From: CAYRNY01 sp964425755
Lineage (GTDB): Bacteria; Chloroflexota; Anaerolineae; Aggregatilineales; Aggregatilineaceae
NCBI GenBank assembly: GCA_964425755.1
Contig: CAYRNY010000016.1
Coordinates: forward strand, 62,001 to 126,000
Direction: 5' to 3'
Length of the DNA stretch: 64,000 bases
Part shown: positions 51,247 to 61,691 of the stretch, piece by piece
How positions within the stretch are numbered: the first letter of the stretch is position 1
How the letters are laid out: each line of letters begins with the position of its first letter
Program-made: the position numbers and the translations under genes
Notes under the pieces: model-generated
What the model saw: only the letters and a program-made list of their open reading frames with translations
Databases searched by the model: none
What the model was told of the DNA's origin: nothing

Positions 51247-52296
51247 TTAGTTGCTCCCCTCGCCAGAAGCCGGTGGTGCCTCCGGCGTGGTTGTGACTGG
51301 CGGCACGGACGGCCCGCCCGTCGCCGCGGTGAGCTGCTCCAGGTCGAACAGGAACGGGCTGTTCGACGGGATGATCATCAACTGGACGTTTTCGCCCAAT
51401 TCATCGATGTAGCGCCACTGGAGCAGCAACGGGTTCTGCGCGAGCTGCTCATTGATCAAACGCAACGCCTCGGCTTCACCCTCCGCACGGATGCGGGCGG
51501 CGTCGGCCTGCCCACGCGCAAGCTCACGCGCTTGCTCGGCTTCCTGGCGACGCTGTTCGACACGGAACTCGGCTTCCAGCGCTTCTTGCTGCGCGACCTG
51601 CTTACGCTCGATCGACGCGACGTATTCCTCCGAGAACTTGATATTACGGATCTTGATGCTGCTGAGCGTGAACCCTTCTTCTGCGATGCTTTCGCGAATG
51701 CTGTCTTCAATTGAACCGACCAGCACGGTACGGTCGCCGCTGTAGATCTCCTCAACGCGGAAATCGGTTAGCGCTTCGCGCGCTTCGCTGCGCAGTGAGG
51801 GCCGGATCAGGCCGTTGACGTAGCGATCCTGCCAGCGTTGGTGCACGATGTGCGCTTTGGCGGGATTGATGCTGTAGATCATCGTCACGTCCAGGACGAC
51901 TTCCTGCCCGTCCTGGGTCAGCGCGACGATCGCGTCATCACCGCGCACCCCTCCTTCGAGTGGCGAGCCGGAAACCGTGTACTCCTGCTGCGCGACGGAA
52001 TAGATCGTCACATCCTGAATACCCGGAATGATGATGTGCAGGCCGGGATCAAGCGAGTTTTCGGACAGTTCGCCAGTGAGCACGTTGAATATCACGCCGA
52101 CTTCCTGCGGCTGGATCTCAATCACACCTGCCCCCAGGACGAAGAACACCGCCGCGATCAGCAGGCCGATCACAACAACCACCACGCCGCCGCGCACGGA
52201 ATCGTTGCGCGAGACGGCCTGCGCTGCCATGAACACGCCAAAACCGGCAATCGCCAGCCCCGCGATAGCGACCATATTTAAGAACAAACCAATCAT
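51247..52296 (-). CDS. SPFH/prohibitin-family membrane protein
   Basis: 349 residues. Two N-terminal membrane helices (about 5-26 and 36-57), then the SPFH domain starting VIEIQPQEVGVIFN and running through VVLDVTMIYSINPAKA and SSIKIRNIKFSEEYVASIERKQVAQQEALEAE. A charged coiled coil (about 235-290) follows, then a Pro/Thr-rich tail. Scaffolds of this type organise membrane microdomains or regulate membrane proteases. No NfeD partner is adjacent. Confidence 0.92.
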   Translation of the reverse strand: MIGLFLNMVAIAGLAIAGFGVFMAAQAVSRNDSVRGGVVVVVIGLLIAAVFFVLGAGVIEIQPQEVGVIFNVLTGELSENSLDPGLHIIIPGIQDVTIYSVAQQEYTVSGSPLEGGVRGDDAIVALTQDGQEVVLDVTMIYSINPAKAHIVHQRWQDRYVNGLIRPSLRSEAREALTDFRVEEIYSGDRTVLVGSIEDSIRESIAEEGFTLSSIKIRNIKFSEEYVASIERKQVAQQEALEAEFRVEQRRQEAEQARELARGQADAARIRAEGEAEALRLINEQLAQNPLLLQWRYIDELGENVQLMIIPSNSPFLFDLEQLTAATGGPSVPPVTTTPEAPPASGEGSN

Positions 52297-52525
52297 TCGT
52301 TTTTCTCCTTAGCTGTTGTGCGCTTTCGCAGTGCTGGCACTGCGTTCAGTTGCACGTCGATATCCTCGAACAACTCTGATTATAACAGGCCTGCCAAACT
52401 TACAACTGAGATTTGGCTGACATTTGTGCTCTGAACCTGACGTTTTGCATCAGATCGCCGTTAGAATCGTGCTGCCAGCCGCGCGCGGTTGACAGCCGCG
52501 CCATTTCGCCGTAACGTTTGGAGCA

Positions 52526-53431
52526 GTGCCAGAATCAACAGGCAGCGAGCAAACCGGTATGAACCCTGTCGTCATCGAGATCGGCCCTTATTCGCTCCAA
52601 CTCGGCCCGCTGAGCTACGAAACCGGGCAGTTGGTGCTGCGTGCCTATAGCGCCTGGTTGATGGCCGGGCTCGTGGCCGGGCTGGCGCTGATCATGTGGC
52701 GCGCGGTGCGGCACGAGCGCACGCTCCGCGCGGCGCTGCGCTGGCTGGATGTCAGCCTCGCGGGGCTGGTCGCGGGCGTGATCGGCGCGCGGGCGCTGCA
52801 CGTGTTGCTGGAATGGGACTACTTCCAGGACCACACCGCGCAGATCGACAACCTGGCCCTGGGCGGCCTGGCCTGGCACGGCGGGCTGCTGGCCGGGGCA
52901 CTGGCGGTGTTGATCGCGGCCCGGCTGCGCGGCGTCCCGCTGCGCGCCTGGACCGACGCGCTGGCGCTGGCGTTCCCGCTCGGCATGATCGGCGCGTGGA
53001 CCGGCTGCCGCAACGCCGGGTGTGGCTACGGCTACGAAGTCGCGACGCTGGCGGACTGGCCGGGCTGGTTGGTGGCGGAACTGCCGGACGTGTTCGGGCT
53101 GTACGCGCCGCGCCTGGACCTGCACACATTCGGCGCGCTGTTCGGCGCGATCCTGTTCGCGCTGGCATTGGTCCTGACCGGGCTGGGCTGGCTGCGCGGG
53201 CTGCGGCTGTGGTTGATCCTGGCGCTGGCAGGGCTGGGATTGGCGCTGTTCGGGTTCTTCCGCGCGGATCCGGCGGTGATGGTCGCGAACCGGCGCGCGG
53301 ACCAGATGTTCAACTTGCTGTTGCTGCTGGCCAGCACGGTTACCGGCGCTGCGCTGTGGCTGCACGACCGGCGCGCCGAGTCCAGAGCCGCGCCGCCATC
53401 CGATCGCGGGGCGGGTTCTGCGACGTTGTGA
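52526..53431 (+). CDS. Lgt-like prolipoprotein diacylglyceryl transferase-family protein
   Basis: 301 residues from the GTG at 52526 (TTTGGAG upstream; ATG 52559 is an alternative). Seven or so helices. Lgt-type features: GVIGARALHVLLEWDYF, GGLAWHGGLLAGALA and, at the position of the Lgt signature, MIGAWTGCRNAGCGYGYEV. The canonical G-R-x-G-N-F-x-N-G-E is altered, so it is either a divergent Lgt or a related membrane transferase. Would attach diacylglycerol to lipoprotein cysteines if active. Confidence 0.75.
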   Translation: MPESTGSEQTGMNPVVIEIGPYSLQLGPLSYETGQLVLRAYSAWLMAGLVAGLALIMWRAVRHERTLRAALRWLDVSLAGLVAGVIGARALHVLLEWDYFQDHTAQIDNLALGGLAWHGGLLAGALAVLIAARLRGVPLRAWTDALALAFPLGMIGAWTGCRNAGCGYGYEVATLADWPGWLVAELPDVFGLYAPRLDLHTFGALFGAILFALALVLTGLGWLRGLRLWLILALAGLGLALFGFFRADPAVMVANRRADQMFNLLLLLASTVTGAALWLHDRRAESRAAPPSDRGAGSATL

Positions 53432-53475
53432 CGCCGCCTCAAACAAACCCACCTCACTGATCAAGAAAGCTGCGT

Positions 53476-53504
53476 GTAACAATGTGCAACTTCTGTCGTA
53501 TACT
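53476..53504 (+). promoter_or_regulatory. promoter of the FtsX-type permease gene
   Basis: GTAACA (53476-53481), 17-base spacer, TATACT (53499-53504). It supports the start codon at 53559 over the upstream in-frame ATG at 53484. Confidence 0.55.
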
Positions 53505-53558
53505 GTGCGTAGTAACCAGCAGCATCGTTCAACAGCCATTGAGGAACAAAAAAGAGCC

Positions 53559-56003
53559 ATGCACACCCGGGGACGAAAAATCCTGCGCGATATATGGTCG
53601 CGCAAAGCACGGACGGTGCTCGTTGCGATCAGCATTTTCATCGGCGTCTTTGGCACGGTGACACTGTTCACAATGAGCGATCTCGTCGTGAGCCAGCTCA
53701 AAGAGGACCTTGATCAAGATGCACTGGCGATGATCCGCGCGTATCTCGCTGTGCCGCCGGGCAGGCAGCCCGATAACGCGCAAACGCTCGCCGCACTGCG
53801 CGACCTGCCGGGCGTAACACACGCTGAGGGCCAGGCGGTTTACCCCCTGTACTGGAAACTGCCCGAGGACGAGGGCTTCAACTCGTCGTTCGTGTTCGGC
53901 TACAGCGAGCCGTACACCGCGTTACAGCTTGAGCCGCCGCGCCTGGAAACAGGCCGCTTCCCGCAGCCGGGCGACAATGCGCGCGAGCTGGCGGTCGAGC
54001 GCCGCTTTGCGGAAAAATACGATCTCGCGGTCGGCGATACGATCACGGTGCGCGCGCTGAGCCAGGTCGAAAACAGCGACAGCGGCATGGTGCAGGAAAC
54101 CTGGACTATTGTCGGCACCGTGTTCCACCCTTACGGCTACCAGACCTTCACTACTGTCCTGCCCGAAGATAGTCTTTTCGCCACCTACGAGGACGCGCAG
54201 CACCTGGCCGGGTTCAAGGGCTTCAGTTCGATCTACACACGCTTCGAAAGCTTCGAACTCGCGGACCAGAACGTGGATGACTTCAGCGCCGCGATCGCTC
54301 AGACCGGGTCGTACATCCCCGTGTTCACGCTGTCCGAAGACCCGGCTGAAAACAGCCTGATCCGTTTCGCGGCTACGGCGGGCAATGTGATGTCGAGCCT
54401 GGCGCTGATCGCGTTGTTGGTATCGGGGTTCCTGGTATTCAACGTGCTCAACGCGATCGTGACGGAACAGCGCGAGCAGATCGGCGTGCTGAAATCGCTT
54501 GGGGCGACGCGCTGGGATAACGTCTATATTTTCTCCGGCATGGCGCTGATCTACGGCGTGTTAGGAGTGCTGCTTGGCGTGGTGCTCGGCATCCCCAGCG
54601 GTTACGTGGCCGCGCAAGGTCTCGCGGAATCCGCCAATACGCAAATCGACGATTTCGCTTACTCCAGCACGGCGATCGCGCTGGGGATCGGTGTCGGGCT
54701 GGCGGTGCCGGTGCTGGCATCGTTAGTGCCGGTGTGGGGCGGCACGCGCGTGCGCATCATCGACGCGTTGACCGACCTGGGCATCGCGGCGGATTACGGG
54801 TCCGGGCCAACGGCGCGGCTGCTGAACTGGCTCCCGGTCCCGATCACGATCCGCCAGGGCATCAGTAACGTGCTGCGCAAGAAGGGCCGCATCGTGCTGA
54901 CCGTGATCACGCTGACGCTGGCTGCCGGGGCGTTCATGGGGATTTTTGCAGTCTTCGCTTCGGTGAACGAAGTGCTGAACACGTTCTTCAACACGTACAA
55001 TTTCCATTTCACCATCGAGCCAAACAACCCGGACAATCTGCCTGAGGTCTACGAGGTTCTGGACACGCAATACAGCGATCTGACCCGGCTCGGCCCATTT
55101 GCCAACCTGGCGATCGAGATCGACGGGTTCGACAAACAACTCGACCCCGCCAGCGGGCCGGGCGCGCTGTTCGCCATCGGCTACGACCCGGTGCAGCAGG
55201 CGTATCAGATCACCCTGGTGGAAGGCGAGGACCTGGTGGCAAACCCGGATGGCGTGGTTCTGGCGCGGCCCACAGCCGAATACCTCGGCAAATTCACCGG
55301 TGATACGATCACGATCAGCGCGGGCGGGCGGAGCGACACGTTCGAGATCGTCGGCGTGGCGGAGATGCCTTATGATACGGCGTGGTTTGACTGGCGCACG
55401 CTGGCGAGACTGGGTGGCTTTGTGGACGCGAACGGGGACCCGGTGCCAACAGCCGTGACGGTCCAAATGCCGGACTCCGATCCGACGGCTGACGAAGTCG
55501 ATGACCTGACCGAGACGATCAATGAGGCGCTGCTCGAACGAGGCATCACGGCGGCCTACAGCAACATCCAGTTGTTCATCGAAACGCTGTCCAACGCGAT
55601 CGCGACCTTCCGCAACCTGTTCAATTTCACAGCACTCTTGATCGCGCTGGTCGGCGCGGTGGGACTGTTCACCACGCTCTCGATGAGCGTCTACGAGCGG
55701 CAGAAAGAAATCGGCGTGATGCGTTCGATCGGTGCGGGATCGGGCACGATCATCTTGCAGTTCCTGACCGAGGGGATCGTGGTCGGCGTGCTGGCATGGC
55801 TGATCGGGCTGCCCCTGAGCATGCTGATCAACGAAGGGCTGATCACGGCGCTGAACCTCGGCAGCGAGTACAATCTCGGCTACCCGCTGGAAGCGGCGTT
55901 GCTGGGGCTGGTGGGGATGCTGGTGATCACCACGCTGGCAAGCCTGTGGCCTTCGATCAGCGCGGCGCGGAAAACCGTCTCGAACATCCTGCGTTACCAG
56001 TAG
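53559..56003 (+). CDS. FtsX/MacB-like ABC-type permease
   Basis: 814 residues with two FtsX modules. An N-terminal helix (RKARTVLVAISIFIGVFGTV) is followed by a large extracytoplasmic MacB-PCD-like domain, three helices (about 270-420), a second anchor (IVLTVITLTLAAGAFMGIFAVF, about 445) and extracellular domain, and three C-terminal helices (from FNFTALLIALVGAVGLFTTL). The cytoplasmic elements EQREQIGVLKSLGATR and YERQKEIGVMRSIGAG are coupling helices. Works with an ATPase in lipoprotein or peptide export, but no ATPase gene is adjacent. Confidence 0.93.
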   Translation: MHTRGRKILRDIWSRKARTVLVAISIFIGVFGTVTLFTMSDLVVSQLKEDLDQDALAMIRAYLAVPPGRQPDNAQTLAALRDLPGVTHAEGQAVYPLYWKLPEDEGFNSSFVFGYSEPYTALQLEPPRLETGRFPQPGDNARELAVERRFAEKYDLAVGDTITVRALSQVENSDSGMVQETWTIVGTVFHPYGYQTFTTVLPEDSLFATYEDAQHLAGFKGFSSIYTRFESFELADQNVDDFSAAIAQTGSYIPVFTLSEDPAENSLIRFAATAGNVMSSLALIALLVSGFLVFNVLNAIVTEQREQIGVLKSLGATRWDNVYIFSGMALIYGVLGVLLGVVLGIPSGYVAAQGLAESANTQIDDFAYSSTAIALGIGVGLAVPVLASLVPVWGGTRVRIIDALTDLGIAADYGSGPTARLLNWLPVPITIRQGISNVLRKKGRIVLTVITLTLAAGAFMGIFAVFASVNEVLNTFFNTYNFHFTIEPNNPDNLPEVYEVLDTQYSDLTRLGPFANLAIEIDGFDKQLDPASGPGALFAIGYDPVQQAYQITLVEGEDLVANPDGVVLARPTAEYLGKFTGDTITISAGGRSDTFEIVGVAEMPYDTAWFDWRTLARLGGFVDANGDPVPTAVTVQMPDSDPTADEVDDLTETINEALLERGITAAYSNIQLFIETLSNAIATFRNLFNFTALLIALVGAVGLFTTLSMSVYERQKEIGVMRSIGAGSGTIILQFLTEGIVVGVLAWLIGLPLSMLINEGLITALNLGSEYNLGYPLEAALLGLVGMLVITTLASLWPSISAARKTVSNILRYQ

Positions 56004-56142
56004 ACGGCAGTTCGGGGTAAGATCGAGGTAGCGCGTCCGATGGTGCCCTGCCCCACACCGGCAGGGCACGTAGCGGTTACCGCACGCGCCCAAGCGCATC
56101 ATTTGTGTGATCCGTCGTTTGTTCTGAGGGGAACCTCCACTG

Positions 56143-57015
56143 ATGAAGATCAAACTTGGACTGGCCCAAACCCGCCCCCAGCTTGGCAATCTCGAAGCGA
56201 ACATGCAGCAACACCTGGACCTGATCGTGCAGGCCGCCGGACAGGACGTGCAACTGCTGCTGTTCCCCGAACTCTCGCTGACCGGCTACAACCTGCAGGA
56301 CCTGGTCTACGAGCTGGCGATCCAGCCCCACGCCGGCGATCCGACCTTCGGGCCGCTGCTGGAAGCCAGCCGCGCGCACGATATGGACATCACGATCGGT
56401 TTTGTGGAAGAAGACCGCCGCCACCGCTTTTATATCGCGCAGGCGTATCTCAGCCGGGGCGCGATCGTGCACGTGCACCGCAAAGTGTACCTGCCGACCT
56501 ACGGCCTGTTTGACGAGGGGCGTTATTTCGCCTGGGGCGATTCCGTGCGCGCCTTCGACACGCGCTTCGGGCGCGTCGGCATGCTGATCTGCGAGGATTT
56601 CTGGCACGCCTCGCCGCCATACCTGCTGTGGATCGACGGCGCGGATGTCCTGCTGTTTCACAGCGCGAGTCCCGGGCGCGGGCTGGACCAAAGCCCCGTG
56701 CTGAGCAGCGCGCGCTGGGTGGAGCGCATGAACCACGCCTACGCGGGCCTGTTCACCACCTATGTGATCCACTGCAACCGGGTCGGGTTCGAGGACGGGC
56801 TGAACTTCTGGGGCGGCAGCACGGTCGCCGACCCGAACGGGGACTTCATCCTGCAGGGGCCGTACTTCGAAGAGGCGCTGCTGGTGCACGATCTCGACCT
56901 GAACCAGCTTCACCGCACGCGCAGCCGCCTGCCCCTGCTGCGCGACGAGCGCACCGGCCTGATGCAGCGCGAGCTGGAACGCATCCTGCGCGAGTCGCCG
57001 GGCGGGGGGCGGTAG
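56143..57015 (+). CDS. nitrilase-superfamily amidohydrolase
   Basis: 290 residues. The Glu-Lys-Cys triad is clear: Glu43 in LLFPELSLTGYNL, Lys114 in VHRKVYLPTYGLFDE and Cys150 in MLICEDFWHASPPYLL. It resembles the amidase domain of glutamine-dependent NAD synthetase and related carbamoylases; the partner synthetase domain is absent. Cleaves a carbon-nitrogen bond in an unknown amide. Start at 56143 with GAGGGG upstream. Confidence 0.9.
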   Translation: MKIKLGLAQTRPQLGNLEANMQQHLDLIVQAAGQDVQLLLFPELSLTGYNLQDLVYELAIQPHAGDPTFGPLLEASRAHDMDITIGFVEEDRRHRFYIAQAYLSRGAIVHVHRKVYLPTYGLFDEGRYFAWGDSVRAFDTRFGRVGMLICEDFWHASPPYLLWIDGADVLLFHSASPGRGLDQSPVLSSARWVERMNHAYAGLFTTYVIHCNRVGFEDGLNFWGGSTVADPNGDFILQGPYFEEALLVHDLDLNQLHRTRSRLPLLRDERTGLMQRELERILRESPGGGR

Positions 57016-57059
57016 CCCCCGCGATCCCGCGCCTTACCTGCGCACCCTGGCGACAACGT

Positions 57060-57100
57060 GCCCGCGCTCGCTGCCCCACACAGCGGCGACGCGGGCGTTT
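57060..57100 (+). terminator. terminator after the nitrilase gene
   Basis: GCCCGCG (57060-57066) pairs with CGCGGGC (57090-57096), with CGCTG/CAGCG inside, followed by GTTT. Confidence 0.5.
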
Positions 57101-57248
57101 AGTGCGCCTGCCGCAAGCACGCGCCGCGCCGGGATCGCCCGTCCGATCCGTTTCTAACACCCTTCCGACGCCCATCTTACACCCCCGGCGTACACTAATA
57201 CCGGTAATCATACGGAAAAAATTACACCTGCCAGAGGGGAGAGTCTCT

Positions 57249-59855
<2,607 letters not shown>

Positions 59856-59881
59856 CGCCCGCCGCAACACGCACGAATCGA

Positions 59882-59915
59882 ACGGGGCAGATCGCCGTTG
59901 ATCTGCCCCGTTTTT
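59882..59915 (+). terminator. strong terminator of clpB
   Basis: ACGGGGCAGATC (59882-59893), loop GCCGTT, GATCTGCCCCGT (59900-59911), then T: a perfect 12-bp stem that separates clpB from the CRISPR array nine bases further on. Confidence 0.93.
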
Positions 59916-59923
59916 GTTTTGCG

Positions 59924-60264
59924 TGATCAATGCCCTAACGGGCTTGAGATTGATTCTGATGCCTGTACACCGACCGCGAAGTGGCCGCGCTTCTGGCCAT
60001 GTCGTAATGCCCTAACGGGCTTGAGATTGATTCTGATGAAATGCGCGATGCCCGGTTTGCGGTGATGTTTTCGTCGTAATGCCCTAACGGGCTTGAGATT
60101 GATTCTGATGGCAGCTTGAGGCAGTTTTGACCACCGCCGAAGTTGCTGCGTCGTAATGCCCTAACGGGCTTGAGATTGATTCTGATTTACTTAGCTTGGA
60201 GAGGGGCAGATGAGGGTTTTACGCAGGGTCGTAATGCCCTAACGGGCTTGAGATTGATTCTGAT
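59924..60264. CRISPR. orphan CRISPR array, five 37-nt repeats and four spacers
   Basis: Repeats at 59924-59960, 60001-60037, 60073-60109, 60150-60186 and 60228-60264. Read on the plus strand each begins GTCGTAATGCCC and ends GATTGATTCTGAT, with a GCCC-TAAC-GGGC hairpin in the middle. Repeats 2-5 are identical; the leftmost differs in its first five bases. Spacers are 40, 35, 40 and 41 nt and unrelated to one another. No cas gene lies in the window. The degenerate repeat on the left and AT-rich, promoter-bearing DNA on the right suggest leftward (minus-strand) transcription. Confidence 0.95.
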
Positions 60265-60291
60265 ATTACCAGGGTACCGGTTTATTGTCAA
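60263..60291 (-). promoter_or_regulatory. candidate promoter of the CRISPR array
   Basis: On the minus strand a perfect TTGACA (60291-60286), 17-base spacer, TAATAT (60268-60263), reading into the array from the right. The -10 box abuts the last repeat, so transcription would begin inside that repeat. Confidence 0.45.
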
Positions 60292-60675
60292 ATATTGCGC
60301 CATACCATTAAGCACCATCCTCTGACCACATCACGATCCACAACTTTCCTCAAGCTTTTTGACGGATCGGCACGCCTGAATGCCGCAAATTGTCCGGTTT
60401 TTTTGCGAGCACCCCCTTAGTCCCGCGCTTACGTAATAGGCTTGCTAAAGGGGGGTCTCGCAAAAGCCGGGGCACGCGCCTGGCCGGGCAGCCTTCGGAT
60501 CATGAAGCACAGCGGCGGTCTCGCGTCGCCTTGCAGGCGAGCAGGCGGCGACGTTGCGTCAGGTACGGGCAGCGCAACGGGTATTTAATACGTACCGGGT
60601 TGTGTTGGCCGCAGAACGCGCCAGCCCGCCCGGCACTTTATTCGCAGATTCTCATCGACGCAAGGAGATGCAGCT
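60265..60675. other. 411-bp stretch: AT-rich array flank and inverted repeat
   Basis: The first 130 bases are AT-rich and probably the CRISPR leader. A 20-nt inverted repeat follows at 60401-60465. The remainder up to the ribosome site of the next gene shows nothing recognisable. Confidence 0.5.
60401..60465. repeat. inverted repeat, possible mobile-element end or MITE-like hairpin
   Basis: Left arm 60401-60420 (TTTTGCGAGCACCCCCTTAG) and right arm 60445-60465 pair over nearly their whole length: TTTTGCGAG with CTCGCAAAA at the outside and the C-run with the G-run inside, broken by a CA/GT mismatch and one extra base. The spacer is 24 nt. It is not a terminator, as no T-run follows on either strand. 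No transposase is near. Confidence 0.6.
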
Positions 60676-61494
60676 ATGTTCAAGCAACTGGCCGTTATGC
60701 TCACGCTGGTGGCGCTCGTGGTGCCGTTGGCCGCACACGCGCAGGATGGCCCCACCCCCGCCCCCGTGACGCTCGACCCCGTGCCCTACATGCGCGTGGA
60801 TCACGCCGGAATCCGGTTCGCGTTCGAGGCGGCGCTCGCGGACGCGGTCACCGTCGCGGAGTACCCGGCGACCGAAGGCGACGTGCAGATGCCGTCACCG
60901 GCCTATACCGAGTTCGTGTTCGAGGGGTACGCGGACGGCGGCGACTGGCTCCGCCACGCCCTGACCCCGCGCATCAGCATCTACACGATCGAGGACTTCG
61001 GCCCCTATCCGTTCTACATCGAGCAGCTTGACGAACTGTCGCGCTTGCTGGCCGAACGCCCGGACCTGAACCGGTACGCGTTGGCCCATGCCGGCGATCC
61101 GGACGCGCTAACGCTGCCGTTCCTGCCGCTGTTCCCGGCGGCGCAGGTGTTCCGCGCCAGGCCGGAATACGTCGAGGTGGCGAACGTGCGTGGCATCCGC
61201 TATCTGGCCTACTACGCGCAGGCGATGAACCCGATCGCCGAGGGCGAAGTCTTCTACACCTTCCAGGGCATCACGGATGACGGCCAGCATTATGTCTCGG
61301 CCATCCTGCCCGTGAACACCGGGGTCCTGCCATCGGAGCTTCCCGCGATCGACGATCCGGATGCTTACGCAGAAGAATACCGGCAGTACCTGATGGACGT
61401 GATGGGCCACCTCACCACCGCGCAGCCGGAGCGCTTCACGCCCGCGCTGAGCATGCTGGACGATCTCGTGCAGTCGATCGACATCCGCCGCTAG
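60676..61494 (+). CDS. secreted hypothetical protein
   Basis: 272 residues with a signal peptide (QLAVMLTLVALVVPLAAHAQ). The mature protein has a regular alpha/beta pattern (IRFAFEAALADAVTVAEYPAT, RISIYTIEDFGPYPFYIEQLDELSRLLAERPD, VRGIRYLAYYAQAMNPIAEGEVFYTFQGITDDGQHYVSAILPVNTG), ending in LSMLDDLVQSIDI. No Cys, no metal motif, no membrane helix. This looks like an envelope protein of unknown role. AAGGAG precedes the ATG; a terminator follows. Confidence 0.82.
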   Translation: MFKQLAVMLTLVALVVPLAAHAQDGPTPAPVTLDPVPYMRVDHAGIRFAFEAALADAVTVAEYPATEGDVQMPSPAYTEFVFEGYADGGDWLRHALTPRISIYTIEDFGPYPFYIEQLDELSRLLAERPDLNRYALAHAGDPDALTLPFLPLFPAAQVFRARPEYVEVANVRGIRYLAYYAQAMNPIAEGEVFYTFQGITDDGQHYVSAILPVNTGVLPSELPAIDDPDAYAEEYRQYLMDVMGHLTTAQPERFTPALSMLDDLVQSIDIRR

Positions 61495-61511
61495 GCAGGT
61501 TGTGCATGGCG

Positions 61512-61538
61512 CAGAGCCTCCAAACGGGGGCTCTGTTT
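61512..61538 (+). terminator. terminator after the secreted hypothetical gene
   Basis: CAGAGCC (61512-61518) pairs with GGCTCTG (61529-61535), followed by TTT. Confidence 0.65.
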
Positions 61539-61627
61539 CCATTTGTATATGAATCGTGTTAATTTTTCGTCAATGTTCATAAATAAAGCGTGTGAAATGC
61601 GTTAAACAATGGTGATCACGGTTGTTT

Positions 61628-61656
61628 TTGGGCCAGAGTTCGCTAGCATCTATAGT
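61628..61656 (+). promoter_or_regulatory. promoter of the asparagine synthase gene
   Basis: TTGGGC (61628-61633), 17-base spacer, TATAGT (61651-61656), in an AT-rich patch 35 bases before the ATG. Confidence 0.6.
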
Positions 61657-61691
61657 GTATCTGTAAACTAGCCATAAGGGCAGAAGGAGTT

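Noticed and set aside
57100..57248. CIRCE or HAIR heat-shock operator before clpB
   Set aside because: No TTAGCACTC-N9-GAGTGCTAA palindrome or close relative was seen in the upstream region.
56628..57248. Extension of ClpB upstream to 56628
   Set aside because: The extra frame overlaps the nitrilase-type gene in another frame and gives Arg/Ala-rich non-family sequence; MDLNKFTTRAQ with its ribosome site is the standard ClpB start.
59856..60675. Cas genes or tracrRNA next to the CRISPR array
   Set aside because: Flanking genes are clpB and a secreted hypothetical protein; no Cas motifs and no anti-repeat outside the array were found.
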